A stretch of DNA of 64,000 nt from Microbacterium sp. SLBN-154. Its GTDB lineage: Bacteria; Actinomycetota; Actinomycetes; Actinomycetales; Microbacteriaceae. The notes below the pieces were generated by a model. The model ran no database searches. It saw nothing but the letters and a program-made list of their open reading frames with translations, and was not told the DNA's origin. The stretch lies in contig NZ_VFNL01000001.1 in assembly GCF_006715565.1 (NCBI RefSeq), positions 2,480,001 through 2,544,000 on the forward strand, written 5' to 3'. The translations under genes were made by a program, and so were the position numbers. Positions 43,404 through 54,309 of the stretch are shown here, in pieces (within the stretch, counting starts at the first letter, position 1; every line of letters begins with the position of its first letter).

Positions 43404-45239
43404 TTACTCCTCCGAGCCGGCGTCCGTGACTTCCCAGTCCCACGCGTTCCAGAAGATGGTCGGCGCGAGGATCGACGGGTCGATGTTCGTCACGCGGTCG
43501 CTGAAGGCAGTGACCTCGGGGAACTGGTAGATCGTCACGCCGTAGAAGTCCTCCCACAGCAGACGGTCCATCTCGACCTGGAGCTCGATCTGAGTCTCCT
43601 CGTCGAAGGTGGTGTTCAGCTCGGTGATGATCTCGTCAACGCGCTCGTTCGAGTAGAAGTTGAGGTTGTTGATACCACCGGTGACGAAGGTCGGCAGCGA
43701 GTTGGTGACACCCAGGCTCGTCGACTGCCATCCGAACAGCGAGGCGTCGTAGGCGCCGGGGGTGCCCAGCAGGCCTCCCCAGTCCTCGGAGCCACAGTCG
43801 GTGACGTTGAAGCCGGCCTCGTTGGCCGACTGCTGGATGAGCGCGAACTCGTTGACACGACGCGGGTTGTTCGAGGCGTACAGGATGCAGACCTCGGTGT
43901 TGGTGACGCCCGACTCCTCCAGGAGCTGGCGGGCACCCTCGATGTCGACCTCGGCGTAGTCCGCCGACGTGTTGGTCGAGGCGGCCTCGTCGTAGCCCGC
44001 GGCACCGGGGACGAACAGCTGCGAGTCACGGAGGATCGCGTCGTCGCCGATGATCGGCTTGATGAGGGTGTCGACGATCTCCTGACGCGGGATGGTCTTC
44101 ATGAAGGCCTCACGCACCTGGGGGTTGGAGAAGATGTTCTCCGGGTTGCGCCCCTGGTCGAACTGCAGGTCGACGTGCTCGTACGTGCCACCGAGGCCGG
44201 TGTTCACGGTGATGCCGTCGATGCCCTCGAGCGCCGTGGTGATGTCGGCGGTCGCCTGCGGCTGGATGATGTCCACCTCGCCGTTCTCCAGCGCCTGAAC
44301 CGCTGCGAGCGGGTCGGGGATGAAGCGGACGGTGATCTCCTCGATGTTCGCGGTGTTGTCACCGGAGTACTCGGGGTTGGCCGTCAGGGTGATGTACTCG
44401 TCGGCGACGAAGTCGCTGATCATGTACGGGCCGCTGGCGGTGACCAGCTCGGGGTCGTCGGGCATCGAGGTGAAGTTGAAGCCCGAGTTCCAGAACGAGG
44501 CCATCGGCGCGAGCGCGGCGGCGTCGTTGGACTCGATCGCGTCGAGGACGGCCTGCTTGGCCTCCTCGTTGTCCTCGAGACCGAGGGCGTTCTTCGCGAT
44601 CACGTGCGCCGGAAGCGGCGAGGTGAAGACGAGCTCCCAGTCCACGAAGGGCTGGTCGAAGGTCATGGTGATGGAGCGACCGTCTTCGCCGACCTCGGGG
44701 GTCTCGCTGACCAGGCCCATTCCGGACTCGGGCGTGGCGCCGGAGTCGAAGTAGACGACGTCGGTGGGGAATGCGTCGGTGAACTCACCGGTCTCGGGGT
44801 CGGTGAACTCGGCCGGGTCGAAGTCCGGGGTGTCCAGCGCGCGCGAGAGGGCGGCCCAGTTGAGCATGAGGTCAGCGGCGTCGATCGGGGTGCCGTCGGA
44901 CCAGTTGACGCCCTCGTTGACCGTGAAGGTGACCGTCAGCGGGTCTTCGCTGACGAGCTCGTAGGTGCCGAACGAGGTGTTCTCGATGAGCTCGGGCGTG
45001 TTGTTGTAGTAGTTGAAGCCGTCCAACACCAGGTAGTTGATGTTGTTGTTGGCGGTGGCGTTTCCGAACGACGTGTTGCCGTTCATCGAGTAGAACGCCT
45101 GGTTCCACGCCGCGGTGATGGACGATCCTTCGACCAGACCCGAGTCGTCGCCGGCATCGCCGCCGCCGCCCGGGGCGCAGCCCGAGATCACGAGTGCGCC
45201 GACCGCGGTGAGTCCCACCGCGATCGAGAAGCGCTTCAT
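43404..45239 (-). CDS. oppA: ABC transporter family 5 substrate-binding lipoprotein (OppA-like)
   Basis: Protein of 611 residues. A lipoprotein signal peptide (MKRFSIAVGLTAVGALVISG then Cys21, followed by a Gly/Asp linker) anchors it on the outer membrane face. The body is a bacterial extracellular solute-binding protein family 5: EGVNWSDGTPIDAADLMLNW, ASGPYMISDFV, VREAFMKTIPRQEIV, and the C-terminal EMDRLLWEDFYGVTIYQFP. Likely binds peptides. The ATG at 45239 has AGGAGG 10 bases upstream. A good promoter lies at 45340-45311. Codon use and acidity look ordinary. Confidence 0.94.
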   Translation of the reverse strand: MKRFSIAVGLTAVGALVISGCAPGGGGDAGDDSGLVEGSSITAAWNQAFYSMNGNTSFGNATANNNINYLVLDGFNYYNNTPELIENTSFGTYELVSEDPLTVTFTVNEGVNWSDGTPIDAADLMLNWAALSRALDTPDFDPAEFTDPETGEFTDAFPTDVVYFDSGATPESGMGLVSETPEVGEDGRSITMTFDQPFVDWELVFTSPLPAHVIAKNALGLEDNEEAKQAVLDAIESNDAAALAPMASFWNSGFNFTSMPDDPELVTASGPYMISDFVADEYITLTANPEYSGDNTANIEEITVRFIPDPLAAVQALENGEVDIIQPQATADITTALEGIDGITVNTGLGGTYEHVDLQFDQGRNPENIFSNPQVREAFMKTIPRQEIVDTLIKPIIGDDAILRDSQLFVPGAAGYDEAASTNTSADYAEVDIEGARQLLEESGVTNTEVCILYASNNPRRVNEFALIQQSANEAGFNVTDCGSEDWGGLLGTPGAYDASLFGWQSTSLGVTNSLPTFVTGGINNLNFYSNERVDEIITELNTTFDEETQIELQVEMDRLLWEDFYGVTIYQFPEVTAFSDRVTNIDPSILAPTIFWNAWDWEVTDAGSEE

Positions 45240-45310
45240 TCTCACTGTTCCTCCTGTGCAGGGTTGTGCGCACACGAAAGGCCTGGACCTGACGCCGCGC
45301 GGATACCGAA

Positions 45311-45340
45311 ACCCTAAGCACGCCCTCTGCGGATGGTCAA
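45311..45340 (-). promoter_or_regulatory. Predicted opp operon promoter
   Basis: Minus strand: TTGACC (45340-45335), 18-base spacer, TAGGGT (45316-45311). It predicts a transcript start near 45304 and a 5' leader of about 65 bases before oppA. The divergent CPBP gene begins 65 bp upstream of the -35 box. Confidence 0.6.
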
Positions 45341-45404
45341 AAGGGTGGCCCAAAACGTTACAGAGCCTTAACTCAGAGCGACGGCGATGTGACAATCTGA
45401 CAAG

Positions 45405-46274
45405 ATGGCCGCCGTGATGCCCCCGGAAGATGTGAGGAATCCCACGGGGTTCTCCCGGACCCGGACGTGGTGGGAGATCGGCATCGTGCTGGCCATCACG
45501 GTCGGTCAGAGTGCGGTCTACAGCATCCTGTCGTTCGTCCGGTCGATCATCCGCGCCCTCGAAGAGGACCGTCGGATCTCCGACCAGCAGACCCAGTTGA
45601 ATCCCTCGCGCGACGCCGCCGCCATCTGGGACCTCGTCTATCAGCTGCTCGACATCTTGTTCTCCCTGGCCCTGGTCGCCCTGGTCATCTACCTGCTGTG
45701 GGAACCGGGGAAGAGCGCCTTCGCCAAGATCGGCCTCGACTTCCGTCGCTTCGGCGGCGACGTCGGTCGCGCCGTGCTCCTCGGCCTCGTCATCGGCATC
45801 CCCGGCCTCGGCCTCTACGTCCTCGGCCGCTCTCTCGGGGTGACGGTCGCCGTGGTGGCCTCGCCGCTGGATGCCGCGTGGTACACGGTGCCGCTTCTGC
45901 TCCTCGCCGCCCTCCGGGCCGGCCTCACCGAGGAGGTCATCTTCCTCGGGTACCTCTTCGACCGCCTGCGGCGCGTCGGATGGTCGTGGTGGGCGATCAT
46001 CCTCGCCACCGCGGGCCTGCGTGCGGCCTATCACGCGTATCAGGGTGTCGGCGCGATCATCGGGAACTTCGTGATGGGGGTCGTCTTCGGCTGGTGCTAC
46101 CGCCGCTGGGGACGCGTGATGCCGCTGGTGATCACGCACACCCTCATCGATATCGTCGCGTTCGTCGGCTACCCGCTCGCCGTCGCCCTCTTCCCTGGCG
46201 TCTTCGCCCCCATCCCCGCCCCGTCTCCCTCCCCCACCTTTGCCCCCACCCCGTCTCCCTCCCCCACCCTCTGA
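45405..46274 (+). CDS. CPBP (CAAX/Abi) family intramembrane metalloprotease
   Basis: Protein of up to 289 residues (starts possible at 45405 or the ATG at 45417). About seven transmembrane helices. The catalytic motifs are GLTEEVIFLGYLFDRLR (EExxxR-like, here EEVIFLGY), AYHAYQG (His) and VITHTLIDIV (His). CPBP proteases process proteins in the membrane, including bacteriocin-related and anti-sigma substrates; this one's target is unknown. The C-terminus is a short Pro/Ser/Thr tail (PAPSPSPTFAPTPSPSPTL) coded by a 30-bp repeat. Divergent from opp. Confidence 0.88.
   Translation: MAAVMPPEDVRNPTGFSRTRTWWEIGIVLAITVGQSAVYSILSFVRSIIRALEEDRRISDQQTQLNPSRDAAAIWDLVYQLLDILFSLALVALVIYLLWEPGKSAFAKIGLDFRRFGGDVGRAVLLGLVIGIPGLGLYVLGRSLGVTVAVVASPLDAAWYTVPLLLLAALRAGLTEEVIFLGYLFDRLRRVGWSWWAIILATAGLRAAYHAYQGVGAIIGNFVMGVVFGWCYRRWGRVMPLVITHTLIDIVAFVGYPLAVALFPGVFAPIPAPSPSPTFAPTPSPSPTL
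46219..46268 (+). repeat. 30-bp-period direct repeat encoding a PSPSPT tail
   Basis: The 20-base unit CCCCGTCTCCCTCCCCCACC occurs at 46219-46238 and again at 46249-46268, period 30 bp. It encodes the APSPSPTF/TPSPSPTL end of the CPBP protease. Strong C/T strand asymmetry continues to about 46302. Confidence 0.7.
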
Positions 46275-46306
46275 CCCGCTCGGCCCCCTCCCCCTCCCCC
46301 TCCGGC

Positions 46307-46370
46307 GAGAGTGCATCTGGGCGCCGAGGGTGCGGGGCGACCCCGCATTCTCGGCGTGCAGACGGATTCT
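46307..46370. repeat. REP-like palindromic repeat, copy 1
   Basis: 64-bp element starting GAGAGTGCATCTGGGCGCCG. Its core CGCCGAG.GGTGCGGGG / CCCCGCATTCTCGGCG forms a long hairpin, and the outer ends are imperfectly complementary. It lies in the 210-bp gap between the CPBP gene and the AbiEi-like gene. Copy 2 is at 47445-47509, in the same orientation with the same architecture. The rest of the gap (46371-46484) shows no other feature. Confidence 0.75.
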
Positions 46371-46484
46371 GGTCGCCAGACGGAGGGCTGACGAGGCTCC
46401 TCCACAGGACGGCGTCACCGAAAGTCATCCACAATCCGGCGAGACGAGCGCACCGCTACCCGACTTCACCGTGAGGGTGAACGG

Positions 46485-47477
46485 ATGTTCACCTCCTCAT
46501 CGACGGTCGTGGTCGCTCCCAGTCCGCTGCCGCTCTTGAAGGCGCGGAGCGTTCCGCATCCCGAACGTGCGGTCGCACGCGGCGCTCTGGTCCGAGTGCG
46601 AAGGGGTGTGTACACGCCCGCAGAACGGTGGCGCAATCTCGCACCCTGGGACCGCTACCTCGCCCGCGTCCACGCGGTCAAACTCACGCACCCCGACGCG
46701 ACGTTCAGTCACGAGTCCGCCGCTGCACTCCTGGGCGGGCCGGTCTTCGGTGATCCCGAGGTCGTTCATGTCCTGGTCGGCACGGGAGACACCTCGCGGT
46801 TCGGCGGCGGCGTCCGCACGCACCGATCCGGCACGGACCGCGACATCCTCGTGGCCGACGGATTCGCGATCACGAGCCTGGCCGACACGGCGGTCGACCT
46901 CGCCCGATATCGCCACTCGTCGCTCGGGCTGGCGATGAGCGACTACGCGCTCCGATCCGACGCCGGCTTGAGCCAGGATGAGCTCCTCGGACGCAACGCT
47001 GAGCGGATCAGCGGTCGGGGGCGCGGGGCAGCTCGGTGGGCCCTTTCGCGGGCGACGCCCGTCGCCGAAACCGTGCTCGAGTCGGTCAGTCGCGCCGTGA
47101 TCGAGTGGCTCGGATTCCCGGAGCCCGACCTCCAGGTCGTCTTCCGCTCCGGTGCGGGTGTGGAAGATCGCGCGGACTTCCACTGGCCCACCCTCAGTGT
47201 CATCGGCGAAGCCGACGGCGACGTCAAGTACGACGGTCGGTATGGAAACCCGATGGAGATCCTCCGACGGCAAGGTCGTCGTGATCAGCGCCTGCTGGAG
47301 AGCATCGCCGCGGCCGCGCACTGGGGATGGAACGACGTCACTGCTGTCGCGCCACTCCGAGCGACTCTGCGCAGCGTCGGGCTTCGACCGATCGCACCGG
47401 AGAACACAGCTGAACTCGTCACCGTCCGTCGCATCCTCTTTCGCGAGAATGCATCGGGGCGCCGAAAGCACGGGTGA
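46485..47477 (+). CDS. Orphan AbiEi-antitoxin-like / PD-(D/E)XK nuclease-fold protein
   Basis: Protein of 330 residues resembling actinobacterial 'AbiEi family antitoxin domain' proteins. The N-terminal winged-helix region includes VRRGVYTPAERW and SHESAAALLGGPVFGD; a middle region has SLADTAVDLAR. The C-terminal third has AETVLESVSRAVIEWLGFP, then RADFHWPTLSVIGEADGDVKY, whose Asp, Glu and Lys spacing suggests a PD-(D/E)XK (Vsr/DUF559-like) fold. No AbiEii toxin or methylase is adjacent, so a toxin-antitoxin function is not supported. It is flanked by two REP-like copies, and the last 11 codons (from RENASG) and the stop lie inside the downstream copy. Confidence 0.75.
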   Translation: MFTSSSTVVVAPSPLPLLKARSVPHPERAVARGALVRVRRGVYTPAERWRNLAPWDRYLARVHAVKLTHPDATFSHESAAALLGGPVFGDPEVVHVLVGTGDTSRFGGGVRTHRSGTDRDILVADGFAITSLADTAVDLARYRHSSLGLAMSDYALRSDAGLSQDELLGRNAERISGRGRGAARWALSRATPVAETVLESVSRAVIEWLGFPEPDLQVVFRSGAGVEDRADFHWPTLSVIGEADGDVKYDGRYGNPMEILRRQGRRDQRLLESIAAAAHWGWNDVTAVAPLRATLRSVGLRPIAPENTAELVTVRRILFRENASGRRKHG

Positions 47478-47509
47478 ACCCCGCATTCTCGGCACCCAGA
47501 TGCACTCTC
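47445..47509. repeat. REP-like palindromic repeat, copy 2
   Basis: 65-bp element starting GAGAATGCATCGGGGCGCCG and ending CACCCAGATGCACTCTC, an imperfect inverted repeat nearly end to end (GAGAATGCATC pairs with GATGCACTCTC). It contains CCCCGCATTCTCGG exactly as in copy 1. It covers the last 11 sense codons and the stop of the AbiEi-like gene and sits at the convergent junction with gcvP, where it could also act as a terminator. Confidence 0.78.
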
Positions 47510-47538
47510 GCTGGCCGCGGCGCGCGCGGCAGCGCGGG

Positions 47539-50417
<2,879 letters not shown>

Positions 50418-50418
<1 letters not shown>

Positions 50419-50798
50419 CACTCGCCTCCCGTGAGGGCCTCGTAGGCGGCCCGGTCGAGAAGACCCTCGACCGCGGCGGGGTCGACCCGCAGCTTCAGGA
50501 GCCACCCGTCTTCGTACGGCGAGGAGTTCACCAGCGAGGGGTCGTCGACGACCGCGTCGTTGACGGCGACGACGTCGCCCGCGACGGGGGCGTAGAGCTC
50601 GCCGACCGACTTGGTCGATTCGATCTCGCCGCAGACCTGACCGGCGCTCACGCCGGAGTCGACGACGGGCAGATCGACGAAGACGACGTCGCCGAGCTTG
50701 TCGGCGGCGTAGTCGGTGATGCCGATGGTGGCGACATCCCCGTCGAGGGCGATCCACTCGTGCTCGGCGGTGTACTTCAGAGCGCTGGTGTCGGTCAT
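50418..50798 (-). CDS. gcvH: Glycine cleavage system H protein
   Basis: Lipoyl carrier protein of 126 residues. [20 protein letters not shown] opens the domain; the lipoylated lysine is in [15 protein letters not shown]; the end [15 protein letters not shown] is typical. It shuttles the aminomethyl group between GcvP and GcvT. The ATG overlaps the gcvT stop by 4 bases (ATGA). Confidence 0.96.
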
Positions 50799-51961
50799 TT
50801 CTTCCTCCGGTAGAAGGGCAGGGCGGTCACAGTGGCGGGGATGCGGGTGCCCCGCACATCGATGGTCAGTTCGGTGCCGAGAGCGGATGCCGCGGGCGAG
50901 ACGTACGCCATGGCGATGGGGTGCCCGAGGGTCGGGCTGAGGGCGCCGCTGGTGATCTCACCGACGCGCGTGTCGCCGGCGAAGACGCCGTAGCCGGCGC
51001 GGCCCGCACGACGGCCCTCCGACGCGAGCCCGACGAGCACGGGCGCCTCGTCATCGACCGCCGAGTCCTTCCCCACGAAGTCGGCCTTGTCGGCCGCGAC
51101 CGCGCGTCCGAGCCCGGCCTGGGCGGGGCGGATGCCTCGACCGAGCTCGTGGCCGTACAGCGGCATGCCCGCCTCCAGGCGCAGCGTGTCACGGGCGGCG
51201 AGGCCGGCGGGCACGAGGCCGAACGGCGCCCCGGCCGCCAGGAGCGCGTCCCACAGCTCGCCCGCTGCGGCCACGGGCACCATCAGCTCGAAGCCGTCCT
51301 CGCCGGTGTAACCCGTGCGGGCCACGAACAGCGGCGCACCATCGAACTCGCCCTGCCGCCACGCGTAGTAGCCCAGGTCGTCGAGGCCCTCGACATCGAC
51401 CCCCTGCGCGGCGCGGAGGATCTCTTCGGCGCGAGGCCCCTGGACGGCCACGAGAGCCGTCTGGTCGGTGACGTCCTCGATCCGGGGCACTGAACCACCG
51501 ACGACGTATCCGAAGTCGCCACCGTCGACCGGGCGCATCCGGGCGTCCTCCCCGGCACGCCAGGCGCCCGCGCGGTCCGCGAGCGCCCCGGCCACCGCGT
51601 CCCGGTTCCCGGCGTTCGCCACGACGAGGAAGTGCTGCTCGCCGGTGCGGTAGACGATGACGTCGTCGATGATGCCGCCGTCCTCGGCGAGGACGAGCGA
51701 GTACTTGGCCTTCCCGATCGCCATGGTGGAGACCCGGCCGGCGAGCGCGTAGTCGAGGAAGCCCGCTGCGTCGCCGTCCTGCACCCAGATCTCGGCCATG
51801 TGCGAGATGTCGAAGAGCCCGGCGGCGGTGCGCACGGCGTGATGTTCGGCGAGGTCGGACGTGTAGCGGACCGGCATCAGCCAGCCGCCGAAGTCGGTGA
51901 ACGACGCGCCGAGCTGGGCGTGTCGATCGTGCAGCGGGCTCTGCCGCGCTGTGTCGTCCAT
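50795..51961 (-). CDS. gcvT: Aminomethyltransferase, glycine cleavage T protein
   Basis: Protein of 388 residues, first gene of gcvT-gcvH-gcvP. It releases ammonia and makes 5,10-methylene-THF. The N-terminal [18 protein letters not shown] region ([16 protein letters not shown]), [32 protein letters not shown] with the folate-site Asp, and [21 protein letters not shown] are diagnostic. The ATG at 51961 has GGGAG 6 bases upstream; that site is part of an inverted repeat in the leader. The operon is preceded by a glycine riboswitch. Confidence 0.96.
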   Translation of the reverse strand: MDDTARQSPLHDRHAQLGASFTDFGGWLMPVRYTSDLAEHHAVRTAAGLFDISHMAEIWVQDGDAAGFLDYALAGRVSTMAIGKAKYSLVLAEDGGIIDDVIVYRTGEQHFLVVANAGNRDAVAGALADRAGAWRAGEDARMRPVDGGDFGYVVGGSVPRIEDVTDQTALVAVQGPRAEEILRAAQGVDVEGLDDLGYYAWRQGEFDGAPLFVARTGYTGEDGFELMVPVAAAGELWDALLAAGAPFGLVPAGLAARDTLRLEAGMPLYGHELGRGIRPAQAGLGRAVAADKADFVGKDSAVDDEAPVLVGLASEGRRAGRAGYGVFAGDTRVGEITSGALSPTLGHPIAMAYVSPAASALGTELTIDVRGTRIPATVTALPFYRRKK

Positions 51962-52014
51962 GGAGTTCTCCCGGTCGGATCGGGTCGACACGGTCATCCG
52001 TGCCGAAGAACTCC
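51962..52014 (-). promoter_or_regulatory. RBS-sequestering inverted repeat of the gcvT leader
   Basis: AGAACTCC directly before the gcvT ATG (51969-51962) is perfectly complementary to GGAGTTCT (52014-52007), 37 bases upstream and right after the second riboswitch aptamer. The SD sequence GGGAG lies partly in the arm. This is a candidate translational expression platform: pairing would hide the ribosome site. Confidence 0.6.
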
Positions 52015-52215
52015 CCCTCTGTCATGGACCTGAGAGTTTCGCGCCGGGCGGACCCGGGCTTTCACCGTCGGCGGATGACGCAGAAAGCGGCGGCATCCTT
52101 TTTCAGAGTCGGCCGGCACGGACGGTACGCGGTACCTGAGAGATTGGCGGGGAGGCTTGCTCCTTCGGTGTTCGGCGCCGTCGGCGCCGAAGCTCTCCCG
52201 TCCGTGTCATGGGCC
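52015..52215 (-). ncRNA. Tandem glycine riboswitch upstream of gcvTHP
   Basis: Read on the minus strand, aptamer 1 starts near 52210 (ACGGACGGGAGAGC), contains CACCGAAGGAGCAAGCC and ends AATCTCTCAGGTACC; its closing helix pairs ACGGAC with GTCCGT. Aptamer 2 (about 52110-52024) contains GCCGACGGTGAAAGCC and ends GAAACTCTCAGGTCC. These are the conserved glycine-aptamer elements, in the right order and just upstream of glycine cleavage genes. Glycine binding should raise gcvTHP expression. The remaining 52216-52299 up to the marP stop holds no gene and probably the promoter, which I could not fix. Confidence 0.92.
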
Positions 52216-52299
52216 GGTATCAAGTTGTATCCCGGCATGGCCGGTGGGGCCAGCATAGCGGCGCGAGGGGCGTGGGCCCAGACTCCGCCGATCGGCGCG

Positions 52300-53481
52300 T
52301 CAGCCCAGACAGGCGCCGGTCGAGACCCGGTCGCTCAACCCCGAGGCCCCGGCGGCGACGGGTTCGAGTTCGGCGTTGGTCATCGCGAAACCCCTCGTGT
52401 CGTCGCCGTCGGCCCGCGCGAAGACGACGCCGGCCACTTCCCCGTCTCCGGTCAGGAGCGGCCCGCCCGAGTTGCCGGGGCGCACCTCGGCGAAGAGCTG
52501 ATAGATCTCCCTCGGATTGGCGGTGTCGTCGTAGATGTCGGGAACCGGCACCGTGCCCACTGACAGCACCTCGGCCGGTTTGGTATCGAAGGGCCCTCCG
52601 ATCGGATAGCCCTGCACCTGCGCGGCGCTTCCCGCTGTGAGCGGATCGCTGAGGCCGAGCGGTGCCACCCCGAGTCCGTCGACGGCGATGACGGCGAGGT
52701 CGTCGATCGGGTCGAAGTACACCACGCGCCCTTCGACGGCCGTGCCCCCGTTGGGCTGCACGACGGGCGTGTCGACCCCGGCCACCACATGGGCGTTGGT
52801 GATCACGCGGTCGGGAGCGACGACGAATCCCGACCCGGTCGAACTCGTGCCGCAGGCGAAGGCGGTGCCCGAGACCCGCAGGACGGATGCCGCGGCGAGC
52901 GCGAGTTCGGGATCGTCCAGCTGGATCGGAGTCGCCGTGCCGGGGGTGACCTCCGGCGTGAGAAGGCCCCCGAGGCGCGGCAGACCGTCGTCGGTGACGA
53001 AGCTGCGCCACTCGGCCAGTGTCTGGGCAACGGGCGCCGGGATCACTCCGTTGATGATCGTCATGACGCGCGACGACGCCACCGCCGGCCCGAGGACCGG
53101 TGCCCCCGTGTTCGCCACGCTCTGGCCGACGAGCGAGAGTGCGAGGGCGGCGACGACGACGCTCACCACGCCGCCGAGGAGCCGGTCGATGACCCGCAGC
53201 TTCACCCGATCCACACCGCGGCGAACCATGCCCCCGAGGACCCCGCCGATCGTGCCGCCGGCGACGAGGATCAGGAACGAGGCGACGATCACCACGAGTG
53301 GCCGCCATTCCTGCCAGGGCCACGCGTCGTTGATGATCGGAGCCAGCCACCAGGCGGCGACCCCTCCGGCGGCGAGACCCAGCAGCGTTCCGAGGCTCGC
53401 GACGAGGCCACGCTGAAGCCCGACGACGAGCGCCACCACCAGCAGGGCGATGAGGAAGAGATCGACGAGCAGCACGGCCAT
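52300..53481 (-). CDS. marP: MarP-type membrane-anchored serine protease
   Basis: Protein of 393 residues, close in length and plan to Mycobacterium Rv3671c. Four N-terminal transmembrane helices (about 5-22, 27-46, 60-84, 102-120; CvpA-like) precede a periplasmic trypsin-like domain with His231 (TNAHVV), Asp261 (IDDLAVI) and Ser338 (RPGNSGGPLL). Cys210 and Cys391 match the regulatory disulfide cysteines of MarP. In mycobacteria MarP is needed for acid resistance and cleaves peptidoglycan hydrolase RipA; that role here is inference. The ATG at 53481 is chosen because MAVLLVDLFLIALL starts the first helix. Divergent from nrtR. Confidence 0.9.
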   Translation of the reverse strand: MAVLLVDLFLIALLVVALVVGLQRGLVASLGTLLGLAAGGVAAWWLAPIINDAWPWQEWRPLVVIVASFLILVAGGTIGGVLGGMVRRGVDRVKLRVIDRLLGGVVSVVVAALALSLVGQSVANTGAPVLGPAVASSRVMTIINGVIPAPVAQTLAEWRSFVTDDGLPRLGGLLTPEVTPGTATPIQLDDPELALAAASVLRVSGTAFACGTSSTGSGFVVAPDRVITNAHVVAGVDTPVVQPNGGTAVEGRVVYFDPIDDLAVIAVDGLGVAPLGLSDPLTAGSAAQVQGYPIGGPFDTKPAEVLSVGTVPVPDIYDDTANPREIYQLFAEVRPGNSGGPLLTGDGEVAGVVFARADGDDTRGFAMTNAELEPVAAGASGLSDRVSTGACLG

Positions 53482-53554
53482 CCTTCGGCAGGGAGCCACC
53501 AGCGTACGGTGCGCGCCTGTGACATCACCGAGGCGGGGCCGCACGACGTCGCAT

Positions 53555-53583
53555 TTGCCTTCAGGTCACAATGACAATAAGAT
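53555..53583 (+). promoter_or_regulatory. nrtR-nadABC promoter
   Basis: TTGCCT (53555-53560) and TAAGAT (53578-53583) with a 17-base spacer make a good housekeeping promoter; transcription would start near 53590, 27 bases before the nrtR ATG. The operator 53565-53575 occupies the spacer. Confidence 0.65.
53565..53575. promoter_or_regulatory. NrtR operator 1 (GTCACAATGAC)
   Basis: Perfect GTCA/TGAC inverted repeat with a 3-base centre, followed by AATAA. Located between the -35 and -10 boxes of the nrtR promoter. The same pattern recurs at 53600-53610. Confidence 0.6.
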
Positions 53584-53599
53584 GGAGACCCCTCTTAGA

Positions 53600-53610
53600 G
53601 TCAGAATGAC
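53600..53610. promoter_or_regulatory. NrtR operator 2 (GTCAGAATGAC)
   Basis: Second copy of the pattern GTCAnAATGACAAnAA, 35 bp from the first and 7 bp before the nrtR start codon. Likely bound by the adjacent NAD-pathway repressor. Confidence 0.6.
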
Positions 53611-53616
53611 AAGAAC

Positions 53617-54309
53617 ATGGATCCCCAAGTCGAGGACATCCGCGTAGCGGTGTCGACGGTGATCTTCTCGCTGCGCACGCCCCGTCCCGGTGACGCGCCG
53701 GCGGTCGTCCTCCCGCTTGTCAAGCGCACCCGGGACCCCTTCGAAGGCCTGTGGGCGCTGCCGGGCGGGTGGCTCGACGTCTCCGAGGGACTGGATGCCG
53801 CGGCATCCCGCACCCTGGGCGAGACCACGGGGCTCGCTCCGAGCTACCTCGAGCAGCTCTACGCCTTCGGCGCGGTGGACCGCTCACCGACCCGTGTCGT
53901 GTCGATCGTGTACTGGGCGCTGCTGCGACCCGAGGAGGTCTCCGACGTGGAGAACGTCGGGTGGTTCGACGCCGCCGATCTCCCCCGCCTGGCCTTCGAC
54001 CACAACGAGATCGTCGACTATGCGCTGTGGCGCCTGCGCAACAAGGTCGGCTACAGCCGGATCGCTCATGGCCTGCTCGCCGACGAGTTCACCCTCGCCG
54101 AGCTCCGCGAGGTGTACGAGGCGATCCTCGACCGCAAGCTCGACCCCGCGAACTTCCGCCGCCAGGTGGACACCTCCGCCACCCTCATCCCCACCGACCG
54201 GTTCCGCACCGGCAGTCACCGCCCCGCCCGTCTGTACCGCTACAACCGCGATGTGGAGCTCGCCGACCGCGGGCCCCTGTCGCGCTCGCCCGAAATGAGT
54301 GATCGATGA
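53617..54309 (+). CDS. nrtR: NrtR, Nudix-related repressor of NAD biosynthesis
   Basis: Protein of 230 residues: an N-terminal Nudix fold and a C-terminal winged helix (about 150-230, AHGLLADEFTLAELREVYEAI, LDPANFRRQV). The Nudix box at 50-72 is GWLDVSEGLDAAASRTLGETTG, in which the catalytic REUxEE is reduced to RTLGET, so hydrolysis is unlikely and the domain probably senses ADP-ribose or an NAD-related ligand. This is the NrtR/NdnR type known to repress nad genes in actinobacteria. It is the first gene of the NAD operon (4-base overlap with nadA), and two palindromes lie in its promoter. Confidence 0.9.
   Translation: MDPQVEDIRVAVSTVIFSLRTPRPGDAPAVVLPLVKRTRDPFEGLWALPGGWLDVSEGLDAAASRTLGETTGLAPSYLEQLYAFGAVDRSPTRVVSIVYWALLRPEEVSDVENVGWFDAADLPRLAFDHNEIVDYALWRLRNKVGYSRIAHGLLADEFTLAELREVYEAILDRKLDPANFRRQVDTSATLIPTDRFRTGSHRPARLYRYNRDVELADRGPLSRSPEMSDR

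Noticed and set aside
43404..46418. Open frame extending oppA upstream to 46418
   Set aside because: The extension is low-complexity, antisense to the CPBP protease, and would bury the lipoprotein signal peptide that begins at 45239.
46485..47477. Type IV AbiE toxin-antitoxin pair
   Set aside because: No AbiEii nucleotidyltransferase gene lies on either side; neighbours are the CPBP gene and gcvP.
46307..47509. Insertion sequence or CRISPR array from the two repeats
   Set aside because: Only two copies 1.1 kb apart, each a palindromic hairpin, no transposase and no regularly spaced spacers.
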